Assembly: GCA_037953745.1 (NCBI GenBank)
Contig: JBAKBP010003207.1
Span: forward strand, 1-64,000
DNA from: Lithodes maja
Taxonomy: Eukaryota > Arthropoda > Malacostraca > Decapoda > Lithodidae
Direction of reading: 5' to 3'
Length of the DNA: 64,000 bases
The stretch's first letter is position 1, and every line of letters begins with the position of its first letter. Below the pieces are notes generated by a model. The model made no database searches. It was not told the DNA's origin and worked only from the letters and a program-made list of their open reading frames with translations. The position numbers and the translations under genes are program-made. Positions 24,290 to 35,798 of the stretch are shown here, one piece after another.

Positions 24290-26799
24290 CGGTATATTAT
24301 TAGTATATTATCCAGGGAGTCACAGCCTAACCAACAGTCTTCAAATAAGCGGAGGAACGGTCACGAGAAGGTTCTGAAAGCTGATACGGTGGAGAGTCTA
24401 ATACCAGCAGCGCTTCTCGGGGACTCGGTATTAGCACCGTTATTAGAGTCTGGAGAAGCACCACCACCTGTCACTGAGAGTGTAGAGGCAGGGCTTAAAG
24501 AGACTCAGAGGCAGCAACGGTATACACGGAGAGAGCAACGGGATGCAAAGTTCGATGTTGGGGGAGGGCATGAGTTGTTTCGCAAACACTTAGACAGGCT
24601 AGCTCCCTCAGATATTCGCAAATTGCAGCTAGAAGACCCGGAGGTTCTAAAGTGTAGTAACGGTGCTGTCGAACTCGAAGAGGACAGGGATGCAAAGTCT
24701 GGAGATTTTTTTTTCATTGATGGCATCTTGTATCGGCGATTCCAAGACCCGCAGAGAAGTTGGGAGGGTGGGTCAGGAGTGGTAGACCAGCTGGTCGTAC
24801 CGAGGGTATGCAGGGATAGCCTACTTAGGTTGGCTCATGATGTACCGCTGGCGGGACACTTGGGTGTCCGTAAGACGGTGGCGGCTTTGGGGAAACTTTT
24901 TTGGTGGCCTGGTTTGAGAGCACAAGTGGTGTCATGGGTGGCAATGTGCAGTGTGTGCCAAAAGGTCGGGAAACCTAACCAGAGCATCCCAAAGGCTCCG
25001 TTGCACCCAATTCCCGTCAGTGGGCCTCCCTTTAGTAAAGTAGTAGTCGACATGGTTGGCCCCCTCTCCCCCACAAGTGCCGGAAATAAATATCTCTTGA
25101 CAGTCATGGACGTAGCAACTCGGTACCCAGACGCATACCCGATGAGAAATGGTTTGGCGAAGACGGTGGTCCGTAACTTGCTATTATACTTCTCTCGGTA
25201 CGGATACCCGCAGGAGATACAGTCAGACCAAGGATCGAATTTCACCTCCAACTTGTTCGTTCAGACAATGAAGCAGCACGGGATAGTCACTGTAGTGTCA
25301 TCTGCTTATCACCCAGAGAGTCAGGGGGTGTTAGAGAGGTGGCATTCCACTCTAAAAAGCATGCTTCGCTGCTATTGTCTTGAGAACGGCAAGGACTGGG
25401 ATCTTGGCCTGCCGTATGTGTTATTCGCTGCACGAGAGGTACCTGGGGAGAGTTTGGGGTTTAGCCCTAATGAGCTTGTGTTTGGACACCGCATCAGAGG
25501 GCCTCTCCACATGGTAAAGGAGATATGGGAAGGCACCGCTAAACCATGTTCTATGCTTAAGTATGTCCTTGAGAGTAGAGAACGAATCTTGCGTAGTCTG
25601 GAGTTGGCTGGCCGCAATCTGGTAGGCTCTCAGGCCCTCATGAAGGACAGGTACGACCACAAGGTGAAACTCAGGGAGTTTCACGTGGGTCAGGAGGTGT
25701 TGATACTACTCCCTCTTGTGGCTCACCCCTTATCCGCAAAGTACGCTGGTCCTTATAGGGTAGCAGAGAAGCTCTCGGACTTAGATTACCTGGTGGCCAC
25801 TCCAGACAGGCGTAAGAGGAATCAGTTATGTCATGTCAACCTGATGAAGGAGTATGTGAGGCGCCCATCTGAGCCTCTCACTGTCCCTGTGATGACTTTC
25901 AGCAGTCAAGGTGGAGAAGGAGAACGGGACAGTCATGCGCAGGTGGATGACAACTGGGATTATCATGTTTCTGCAGATCAGTGGGCGGGAAACACGAGAC
26001 AGGCAGCTCATGAGGCTTTGCAACACCTACCTGAGCAACAGTGTGTGGCTGTCGAGCGCCTATTTTGTTTATACCCTACTGTATTTGTGGAACACCCAGG
26101 CCTCACTACTCAGGAGGTGCACGACGTTGACGTCGGAGACCACCCACCCTTCAAATCAGTGCCCTATAGGGTGCCCCCTATTAAACTTCCGGCCCTCCGG
26201 GCGGAGTTGGAGTATATGTTGCAACAGGGACTGATCGAGAAGGGGGTGGTAAAGTGGACATCTTCCGTAACGCTGCAACCTAAGCCGGATGGCAAGGTGC
26301 GCTTCTGTGTTGATTACCGCAGGCTAAACGGCTTGACTCCCACCAACCCATATCCTCTTCCCCGGGTCGATGACTGTGTAGACAAGATTGGCAGGGCCAA
26401 GTTCTTGACCAAGGTGGACCTGGTAAAAGGTTACTGGCAGGTGCGTTTGTCTGAACGGGCGAAAGAGGTCTGTGGTTTTGTGGTGGATGGTGCTACATAT
26501 CGTTGTAATGTCATGCCGTACGGTTTAAAGAACGCACCAGCGACCTTCCAAAGCTTGATGAACGAGTTAGTGGCTGACATTCCGAACTGTACCGTGTACC
26601 TGGACGACGTCATTATCTACGATGACGATTTCAAGAGCCACTGTGAACATGTAGAATCCCTATTTAAGAAATTAAGCGAGGCAAACTTGGTGGTCAACCT
26701 GGGAAAGTGTGATTTTGTGCGGGCTACCGTGCTGTATCTGGGGTTCATGGTGGGTTTGGGCCAGGTGTGCCCCCCACAGAACAAGATATTGGCTATTAA
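24290..26799 (+). pseudogene. pol: Gmr1-like Ty3/gypsy pol, integrase then reverse transcriptase (first part)
   Basis: A long frame, open upstream of the GTG at 24389, encodes first a complete integrase and only then a reverse transcriptase. Counting from 24389: zinc-binding H150/H157...C187/C190, integrase core D221, D280 and E316 (35 residues between the last two), and a GPY module near residue 453. Then come RT start (VKWTSSVTLQPKPDGKVRFC, ~620-640), D677 and the catalytic YLDD box at 737-740. The frame is interrupted at 26796 by two TTAA-bounded elements and continues at 27847. Gag, protease and the 5' LTR are absent. Integrase before RT is the order of Gmr1-type gypsy elements; ordinary Ty3/gypsy has integrase last. 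Confidence 0.92.
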
Positions 26800-27205
26800 C
26801 CCTCGTCTAGCGGGCCCTCTGTGGCCGTTTTGGGCCTTTTCAGGCCATTCTGACTGCTATATCAACCATCAGTATGAAAGGAACTGTATTGTGCCGAAAA
26901 CTAGGTGGAAATCGCTACACATTGACGTAACATACAGCTACGTAGCACTCGTGGAGCACTGACAGTGTTACCTCGAAGATGGAAGTTTAGCAGATTTTGC
27001 TACCTTGCTCACTTTTAGCGAACTATTGTGATCCTCTCGCGCGGTGGGGGAACTGGAGTTAGTGTGGGCCGGGAGGCCACAGATATCGGACGTATGGATC
27101 ATTACTATCCCACTCATTTTCACTCGATTTCCACCCTTTTTTTCACTCGTTTTTTGCCTGTTTTTAAAACTCGACTTATGTGGTGAGCCGCTCTTTAAGG
27201 GTTAA
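26796..27205 (+). mobile_element. TTAA-bounded element, family B copy 2 (B2), inside gypsy pol
   Basis: Starts TTAACCCTCGTCTAGCGGG and ends GCCGCTCTTTAAGGGTTAA, nearly identical to B1 at 18852-19269. It breaks pol just after the RT domain. Its right TTAA is also the left TTAA of element D, so the two sit end to end with one shared target copy between them. Confidence 0.9.
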
Positions 27206-27846
27206 CCTGACAAGCGCGAAATAGACCTAGGGGCTAGGGTAGTTAATTGTGCATTTCTAGCCTTGGATTCTGACAGAATTTGTTATATTTACAATATAGA
27301 GCATTATTTGTTTTTGGTATGCTTTTATTTTACATATATGATGTATATATGAACCTTCAAGAGTGCTAAAATAAGTGGGAAAAGCATTTGGGTGGTAAAA
27401 AACGAAGATATTGGCCACCCGGTCATAATCTCAGGCGAGAGAGAGCCACAGGCAACCCTCCTCTCTCGCTGTCTGTGAGGTAACTGAGACGAGCGGGGCG
27501 GTGTGGGCCGGTGTCTGGGTGTTGCATAACGATCTTTTCTGCAACCCACTTGTGCTACATTATCGCGGGAGAGAAAAATAACCGATAAATGATGATAAGA
27601 GGAAAAATAGGTGATAATTGAGGAGGGGAGGGAGGGGGGAATAAGGTGGGGAAGGAGGGGAGGGGGGTGGGTGAGATTTACATGGATGAGTACTGGAGGG
27701 GAATTATCTCACCTAGAGACAAATTCCTTTGTTTTGATAGGCCCTTTTTTTTTATGGAAGGCTTTTTTTATGGTCTTGCTTCCGTGAGGCCTATCGCGTT
27801 CCCTATAGGAAGCCTTCCGTGAGGCCCATCGCGCTTGCCGGGTTAA
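27202..27846 (-). mobile_element. TTAA-bounded element, family D, adjacent to B2
   Basis: Left end TTAACCTGACAAGCGCGA and right end TCGCGCTTGCCGGGTTAA are inverted repeats of about 17 bases with two mismatches. The core (AAAATAGGTGATAATTGAGG, then AGGGG-rich text and GTGGGGAAGGAGGGGAGG at about 27602-27665) is clearly related to the inverted core of family A (18736-18795), though the termini differ. A second copy of the GTGAGGCC(T/C)ATCGCG(T/C)T word near 27785 lies just inside the right end. No ORF with known domains. Confidence 0.85.
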
Positions 27847-28459
27847 CCACTTCCCCAGGCCGTCCACCAAGAAGCAGATCATGAGGTTTTTGGGCATGAT
27901 TAGTTACTACCGCCGCTATATAAAGGGCTATTCTACTGTGCTGGCTCCTCTGATGGACCTATTGGCCAAAGATAGAAAGTTTAAGTGGGCGCCTGAGTGT
28001 GAGAGGGCTTTTTTGCTAGTAAAACACCTGTTGTGTACTCACCCAATCCTCAGGGCCCCGGACTTTAGCCGACCATTCCAGCTGGCAACTGATGCCAGTG
28101 GTGTGGGGGCTGGTGCCGTTCTGATGCAATCAGACGAAGATGGGCTGGAGCACCCAGTCAGTTTCTTCTCAAAAAAGTTCAACTCGGCGCAGAAGAACTA
28201 TTCAGTAGTTGAGAAGGAACTGCTGGCGATTGTGCTAGCGCTCAGGCACTTTGAGGTGTATGTTCCAGCCTATGGACCAGTGGTGGTGATCTACACCGAC
28301 CATCACCCCCTCAAGTTCCTGAATCAATTCCATAACCGGAATATGAGGCTGACCAGGTGGTCATTAATGTTGCAGGAATACAACCTAGACATACGCCATA
28401 TTGCCGGTTCTGAGAATGTGATTGCAGATTGCTTATCGAGGGTGGAAGACCCGGGGTAG
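27847..28459 (+). pseudogene. pol: Gmr1-like gypsy pol, RT connection and RNase H (second part)
   Basis: Continues the protein of 24290-26799 after the two insertions: KQIMRFLGMISYYRRYI, then the RNase H boxes ATDASGVGAGAVL, EKELLAIV, YTDHHPLKF and NVIADCLSR, with a stop at 28457-28459. All four RNase H acidic positions are present. The inserted block between the pol halves adds 1,047 net bases, a multiple of three, and leaves the two halves in the same frame. Pol ends here with RNase H and is followed only by untranslated DNA and the LTR, so no second integrase exists downstream. Confidence 0.9.
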
Positions 28460-28938
28460 ATCATCACAAGGGTAGCCTCCTACTTTGGTTTGATTAGTAT
28501 GTTTACGTCTGGTGCTTGTTGGCTCGCGTGGGTAGCCCAGCGTATTGGGTCGTAAAGTAGGAGTTGCTGTGTTGGTATAGAAAAAAAAAAAATAGGCTGC
28601 CCCTGTAGTGCAGCCGCCATAAACATATTAAAATATAAAAATCCTATAAAACTCTTTCTTTGATAGTTAAATTTTTTTTTAAGTATGTTATAGCAGAAAT
28701 TCTGAGTTGTACTCCTCTCAGAAGGCTGGGCTAGTGAAGCTCGCTCTTATGAGCATAACTATGTAATTTAATCTATTGTGTTGGGAGGGGTTGTTCATTT
28801 TTATTATGTGTTATTTTGAAGAGAACTGTGCTTTACATTTCATTGTCGCTGGGTGACTAGGAGTGGCGAATTTTGTATGGGTTCTGCGTGTCAGATTTAG
28901 AGCTCATAGTTGGAGCCTCTTAAAAATCTTGGGTGGGG
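28460..28938 (+). other. 3' untranslated region of the Gmr1-like element
   Basis: Non-coding stretch between the pol stop and LTR, similar to 203-683. It ends in a G-rich purine run (GGGTGGGG) directly before the LTR, the likely polypurine tract. Confidence 0.7.
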
Positions 28939-30753
28939 TGTGACGCTCACCGCTTCCCCCAGAACCGCATGGCTTACTCGCTAGGACTCGCCAGGGCAGA
29001 GAATGTAGCTACAGTCTACCTATCATTGTGTACTTTCCTTCTCGAGAAAGCTTGTGTTGCAGACAGTTCAGATCTGTTCTTTGTTTTCGTCTGTCACAAT
29101 CCTTTCTATTTTATTTAGTCAATTGAAAGTATTGTGTTAAGTGGTTGAATGATGGGAAGGCGAGCGGGAGAGAGAGAGAGACCAGGTGGTGTGACTTGGT
29201 GGTGAGTGGCGCGTGGCTGGCCCCCTTACATAGGCCTCGCGGGATTCGTTTCCTCCTGCCTAACATGGCCTACTAGGCGGCTGCTTACTGGGCGACTGTC
29301 GCGCGCGCTCGTGCCATTCCTGCGAACTGGAACTCCACCCATGCGGTCCCTGGAAATATCCTGGTCAGATCCGTCCCAGACAGCATACTCTAAGCATCTC
29401 CCTTGAACTGTTCCACACTCTTGTCTTAGAATCTTTCTCTTCTACTGCCTCTATCATTTCCACTACTTCCTCACTTTTATTAATATCAATCCCCCTCTGG
29501 TTCCCTGCATCCACACCTTGAATTGGTGGCCAGACTGTATTATATGCTGGATCTCACATTTCTTATGTACTAGGCTAAGGTTGAAGATATTCATTGTCTT
29601 TTTGGGAGATTGTATTGCTCGGACTGTCTCCATCAATCACTAATGTTTCTACAGGGTTAAATAATGCTAGACTAGGGATCAGGTACCTTGCTGTTGGTGT
29701 TTTCACTGTGTGTAGGCTAACTTTTGAGCTGCACGACACTACGGATTCTGTGGGTTACCTGGGTGGGATCTTTTGTCTGTGTACCTTGGAGTTTAGACTG
29801 TGTAGTGCGTGAGGGCTGCTTGCCTAATCCACCCAACACTGTTCTAACTCTATTTGCTTTTACTTTTGAGGGTCGCCAGGAGGATACTCGATACTTGTGA
29901 TCGAGAATCCTCAAGAGAGCACCCCTTTCATATTAACGTAATCAGGCCGCACAGACCCAAGGTCCACACTAGGCTAGGAGCTGCCTTGCTCCACCAGAAT
30001 TCTGTACCTTTGCGCATCCCAGCTAGACTTTATTAACCTGGGTAGACATTAGCTGGATTAGATCATATACTCTTTTATGCATACCCATTATTTCTACTCA
30101 AGCATTTTGAGGTCTAGGTTGCTGTAGAGAGACACAACCAGCATAGACCGGTTTTGTTAATAGGAGTACTACTTTTTCGTGGCGAGCATTATTACTGTTG
30201 CACCGCTTATAATATTCTTGTGTCCAATAACATTATAGGTCCAACCTTTTTGTGTATTTAGCCTACACATGCATTGTCCTGCCTCCTGCTATTTTGTGGT
30301 TCCATTTCAGATACGTTCTTCTTAGTAGCATCCGACATTATTCAGAAGATTCCTTGTTCGGTGCTTGAGGACTTTACAACACTTTCTTTCATAAAGGAGT
30401 GACAGATATTATTGATTAAAGTAACGTTAAGTAAACCTTCTTCTTGTTTGCATTAGATCACTCTTGTGATTTAATTAAGTTAACTATCTTTTCCTTGTGT
30501 ACCATAACTAAGCAACCATATGTTATAGGTAATAGGCTGTTTCAGAGAACATCAGCCTATAGTAGAAGCACATAGATACTGAGAGTTAAGATACCCCGCT
30601 ATCGCAGATATAACTCTGGAGGGTATAATTATGTGTTCTTTGTTCGACGGGATTATATATCAGGGGTTGGATCTAGCATTTCCGTTGTTGCATTTATGCC
30701 AGTCTAGTCCAATGTATAAGAGCCACTGATTTATACGAGACCCGATCGTAACA
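28939..30753 (+). mobile_element. 3' LTR of the Gmr1-like element, about 1.8 kb
   Basis: Begins TGTGACGCTCACC and ends CGATCGTAACA. It has the same order of landmark words as the LTRs at 684 and 15870 but is clearly a separate subfamily by sequence. It is joined to the RNase H end of pol at 28459, so it is the 3' LTR. The matching 5' LTR is not in the window, so this element cannot be dated by LTR comparison. Confidence 0.85.
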
Positions 30754-32359
30754 TCCACCACCACCTACCCCTATCCTGCTCTACTGCTAGGTTGCCCTCT
30801 ATAGTTTGTCACCCCCCACTTTGTATCTTGATCTCTTTATGCATTTTCTGTCTCGTGCTCGTCTTTTACCTTTCTGTAACGTTTTTTTCGCATAGCTTTG
30901 TATCTTTCTTGAATTCGCCTAGCTTACCTCTGCCGTTTTAATCATGAGTTTTAGTGCCACATAGTTTTCATAGGCTTGGTGCTAGTCTTTATAATAATAA
31001 TACCTTCTCCCCTCCCCCATCTATGATTCTCGAGGTAGAAACACACAGTTTCTTATTGGAGGGTGTCTGTTTCAATTTGCTACAACTTTAGCAGTATTAA
31101 ATGTTTCATTAATACAAGCAATCCAATATTTTGCAATCATAATACCACATAATGATCAAAACAGAAAATTAATCATTCTTTCACAGTAAAGTATTTGGTC
31201 ACCCAGTTCCCTCCACCCCCACTTGCCGCTGGTTACCCCTCCCACTCCTGTACTCTCCTTCCCCCTCCCTCGCCTCTTTCCCTCCACCCCATACCTTCAC
31301 CTCCTACCCCCACACCATCACTGTTAACAGATAATTTATGGGCACTAATTGTGCTGCCCTCTATTGAGGTCTTGGACAGACCAAGGCTGTATCTGTTTCA
31401 TCTGTCCACAACTGTACAAATAAGTGAGGTTATTCAGTACCATGTCATCATAACTGTTGTTCCCGTAAAGTTTATAATTATGTACAAAAAGAAACAAAAG
31501 AAATATTGGTCAGTTCATATTTTCTATCTTTTGATTGACGACAATATAAATTATTTTTTTTACAAATTAATTGAAAGTAATTATAAGTTTTGTTAACATG
31601 AGTCAGTAAATACATGAATGTAAAGAATGGTTCACAATGAAAATTAATGTTATTATTCTTTTTAAACTAAATACAATAAATAAAAATCATACACAATTTA
31701 TTTGGCAATATATTTTTGTTTTGCTTTCAAAAATATAAAAATTAAATTGAGCAGGGCACAGTCACTCTACTTAAAATATAGGTCAGGCCTAGGACTATTG
31801 GACGTGGAAGTCTTCATACAGTGTTCTCCCTGGTTGAGCTGTATGACAGAAAATATTTATAAGTTACGCATCTTATTTTGGGGGTACTTCTGAATATAAG
31901 AAGTTATTAATATATGAGTAAACCTATCAGTCGAGTAAGGTAAATAAATACTCGCAAAGCTACACGGTGAACAATTTTGATTATAATGAAAGGCATATGA
32001 TTAAAGTTATGAATTGCTTTAAGCCATGTGTTTCTTTTGATTTATTTATAAGAATTGAGATGGACAAATGTCTTGGGTACTCGATGCATATAAGATGAAA
32101 AACAGGAACGGAGAATTGCTGTCACAGGAACGCTTTTCCCGTCAATTGTACCTGAGCAAGTTATTTATAACTGTTACTTGGGAATGTTTTGCATAAATAG
32201 GTAAATATAGTAAAGTTAAACATATGTGACTTTTTATAATTAAATATTTAAATTTGTGTAAGTTTCACACCAAAATTGCTTGTAAATATTGCTAGCTCAA
32301 GTGTCAGTGCGACAACAACAGATAACTGAAAAACAAACAAGCTGACAGGTAGATAATCC
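30754..32359. other. Unassigned AT-rich DNA with pyrimidine-rich patches
   Basis: About 1.6 kb without recognised genes. C/T-rich stretches occur near 31008-31020 and 31200-31320. The open frame at 31195-31596 is low-complexity (proline-rich from CCC runs) and I do not support it as a gene. Confidence 0.45.
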
Positions 32360-32786
32360 CTTGTTGTTACACACCTCGCCGAAGGTCCTCTTTGGCCTCT
32401 GCGAGGTGTGTCTTGAGCATTCGGCGACGTCGCAAAAGCTTCGCATGCCTCGTGCGGAGCATACCCCATGCGAGTACTCATGCGCACGTGCGCGACTTTT
32501 CGACGAGGAAATCGCCGATGATCGTCGATGTTCTCTGAACATCCGAGAGCATCGGCGATCCGTTGTGCGACGTTTTGGAAAATTGCAATTTTTTTTTTCG
32601 TGCGACAAACTCTGCGATGTCTCGCCGATGTCGCAGATGATCGCAGATACCCTCGCAGATCCTTCGGCGATGCTCGACGATGCTTGCGAGGGTAACCATT
32701 CCTTGTGAGTCCTCGTCCAAAATTTTGAACGGTCCGAAAATTTGCGACGACCCGCGAGGGCCTTTGCGAGGCCTTGAGAGGCCTTG
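32360..32786. repeat. CpG-rich block with perfect hairpins, of unknown origin
   Basis: A ~430-base block whose CpG density is far above its AT-rich surroundings. It contains the perfect inverted repeat CACACCTCGC (32370-32379) / GCGAGGTGTG (32401-32410) and another, TACCCTCGCA (32648-32657) / TGCGAGGGTA (32685-32694), plus many near-repeats of TCGCCGATG, CGATGATCG and GCGAGG. The last bases (CGAGGCCTTGAGAGGCCTTG) abut the solo LTR, and text on the far side (34645 on) continues AT-rich. Open frames across it in several phases have no recognisable domain. Confidence 0.55.
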
Positions 32787-34644
32787 TGTTACGACCTGGC
32801 ACTCGGGTACGCAAGGGCTCTCAATCAGGACTCGAGTACGGCTCGCTGCCACAACGGAAACACACGATCCCAAACCCTGAGTACTGCCAGCCGAACAAAA
32901 AACACCAATACCCTCCAGAGTTCGATCTGCTATAACGGGGTATATAAGAACTCGGTACTAGTGTTCAACAACAGACTAATAAAGAGACAGGAATTATCTA
33001 GTCTGGTCAACAATCAAACAAAGAAGTAAGAAACAACAACACCAAAGAATAGTGTTGGCCGAAGCCGAAGTAATCCACCCTTGACTAAGAACTTAAGAAG
33101 TCCTCCACCCTCTACTTCGGATCGGCACTATTACGTTACGTTAAATTAATAGTCCTTAAGCATCGAGCAAGGAATCTTCTGATAAAGTTAGATGCTTCTC
33201 GGATGCCCGTAAGAAGTACGTATCGGATTTTGAACAGCTATTCAAATAAGCAAAACACTGACAATTACATATCATTAAAGGTTTAAATTGACATAAGAAG
33301 AATTATAAGAATATGCCATAGTAAATGGCAAACATTAAAAAGAAGTACTCCGCCAATGCACCGGCAATAGCCTACTCGGATTGTGCTCGTGGGCCACTAA
33401 TCACTAAAGTAGCTAAGCATGCAACACATGAAATCAATAGTGCTTAAACAATATTATACATAAGGAAAGCTTCAATACTATTCTGTATCTGCTGATCGAG
33501 CAAAGTCTAGCTGGGATGTAGTAGGCTAGGAAACAATGGCTGAGCAAGCGGCTCGTAGCCTAGCGAGGTCCTTAAGGCTGTGCGGCCAAATTACGTTAAT
33601 TGACGGGATGCTCTCTTGAGAGATCCAGATCGCTAGTATCTGGTTCTCTCCTGGCGATCCTCTCAAAGTCAAAGCAAACGAGTTAGTACAGTGTTGGGTG
33701 GCAGAGGCAAAAGCCCTCACTTGCAACACAGTGCTAAACTCACAAGGTACACAGTCAGAAAGACCACCTAGGCTTCCCACGTCTCCGTTGCGATTGTACA
33801 GGTTCAACAAAATCTAGTACACATCGGGAATCACAACACCAGTAGCCTTATCCCAGTCTAGCATTACCTAGACCAGCAGAAAACAGGAACAATAATAATA
33901 ACACCCAGGGAAATGCATATACGAGTGCAACAAACATTAATCAATCCTAGTCTAAATTATCCCTTCCAAAATAGGCTATCTACTAGGCATATATCTCGTG
34001 AGAACTCAAGCGATAATACGTTGGCTGACTAGCTCTGCACCAACGGGACCATTGAAGTTAAAAAGGGTCGGGAAAAGAGGAAAAAAGGCTGTAAAGATAG
34101 TAGAGAAAGTTCACATCAGTCAGAAGAATATCTATAGTTAGCAAGGGAAATGAGAAGTCGCTCTGCCTAATGAGTTCTGATCTAAAAATGGCTAGACTTC
34201 CCTTTTTATACTCGGCCCTCTAGTGAGCCCTACGTAAACTACTAAGGACCGCCCACTGACAATCATTACGTAATTGTTCTCTCTCAATCTGGGATCGACA
34301 AAGGCTTTCCCACGCACTGAGGGGAGGGGGGGAGTGTTAGTGAGTTAGGCCCACCTCCCGCATGGCGCACCCACTGACCCCCGTTACGTAATCTCTCTCT
34401 CTCCTCTCATCATTACAAATAAGTTTTATACACAATACTTATAACTAATGATATAAAATAGAGCTCGTTGACTCAGATGAAAACAAAATACATATTCATA
34501 ATACTTATAGTACAACGGCTCACATGAACTAAGTTAGGAAACTCTACACAGACTACAGCCAAAGTTCCTGCCCTGACGATCCTAGCGAGAGTGGGGCATG
34601 ACTAGGCGTTCTGTACAGCATGCTCACACTGGACATGCGTCACA
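32787..34644 (-). mobile_element. Solo LTR of the Gmr1-like family seen at 684-2524
   Basis: Plus-strand text runs from TGTTACGACC to GCGTCACA, the inverse of the LTR at 684-2524, and matches it along its whole length. It is flanked by CTTG on both sides (32783-32786 and 34645-34648), a 4-bp target duplication. No internal gypsy sequence adjoins either side, so this is a solo LTR left by recombination between two LTRs. Confidence 0.93.
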
Positions 34645-35100
34645 CTTGAGAGTCAAACGATTTTTCATGAGAGGTGTTGAGACATGTCACGAATGTGACA
34701 ATTTATTGGTGTCGGCGACGAAAATCGTGACTTGTCTCACCAGTGGGAAATGGGCATTTAAGTAATATTTCAAGATAACGTCAGCAGTTCAGTTACTCAT
34801 ATTCCGAAAGATGAATCCGATAATCTTGTTTGCCTTGTTTTCTAGGTTTCAGATCATTAAGAAACATAAGAAAATGAGTCTGCAGAAAGCCGATTGGCCA
34901 CACAAGGCAGATCCCTCTCACACCCAACCATAATTATAAGGCCTAATTATAGGCCCAGCTCAACCGTGAGGACCGATCACACCTTCACGGTCAGAGGTCA
35001 ACATAAGAAAAGAAAACGGGGGACTGCAGAGCGTCGATTGGCCCACACACAGCAGATCCCCTTCACACCCAACCCATTTCGTCCGTATGCCTATCTAATT
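34645..35100. repeat. Spacer with an imperfect direct repeat
   Basis: A ~60-base segment (CTGCAGAAAGCCGATTGGCC...CACACCCAACC, from about 34879) is repeated imperfectly about 143 bases later (CTGCAGAGCGTCGATTGGCC...CACACCCAACC, from about 35022). The part at 34780-34860 (GAATCCGATAATCTTGTTTGC) matches worn CR1-like LINE sequence also found at 38690-38760. Confidence 0.55.
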
Positions 35101-35790
35101 ATATCTAAATGCTCTCTATTGTTCTTGATCCCACTATAGTACTTGGTAGCATATTCCACCTATCTACAACTCTGTTACCAAACCAATATTTGCTTATATC
35201 TTTTCTGAATCGAAATGTGTCTAATTTGAAACAGTTTGATCGAGTTCATTCGCAATCGCTGAGCTTTAGGACATCTTTCATGTCCCCTTTATTAATCTCA
35301 CTAACCCACTTGAACACCTATATCATATCCCCTCTAACTCTGCGTCTCTCTAACGAATGTCTAACCTTTCTTCATATGGAAGATTTCTAATACTATGGAT
35401 AATTTTTGTCATTCTACGTTGTACTCTCTCCAAGGAATCAATGTCCATTTTGTAATAGGGACACCAAAATTGGACAGCGTAATCCATGTGGTCTTACTAA
35501 CGCTAGTTTTATTTTATGATTACGTCTGCTGTTCTATTACACTTCTAGATATAAATCCGATAACTCTAATTGCCTTATTTCGAGCACTAATGTATTGATT
35601 TCTAGGTTTTAAATCACAGTTGACTACCAAATTTTTGTCATTATCCGAGTTTCTTATATTCACATACATCCTGCATTGTCTATCGATTTCCCAAATTGTA
35701 CTACACTACATTTATCTACATTGAACTTCGTCTGCTAATTAGCTGCCCATTCGTTCAGTGTATCTAGATCTCTTTGGAGAGCAAATCTCT
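35101..35790 (-). pseudogene. Heavily decayed CR1-like LINE remnant
   Basis: On the minus strand, scattered frames resemble the thumb and C-terminal portion of the CR1-type RT seen intact at 43601-44391 and 5800-6746. Positions near 35300-35400 correspond to the ERLDIR...LRGDMI-type block, 35400-35500 to the HLEYA...P block, and 35690-35770 to the W..FNVDKC block. Stops and indels are frequent. It is recognisable as a relic only by this block order. Confidence 0.6.
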
Positions 35791-35798
35791 CTCAGTTT

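Noticed and set aside
31195..31596. Proline-rich ORF
   Set aside because: Produced by C-rich simple sequence; no domain or repeat match.
32248..32873. Overlapping ORFs on both strands in the CpG-rich block
   Set aside because: Open in several phases because CpG-rich sequence has few stops; proteins are Arg-rich with no domain.
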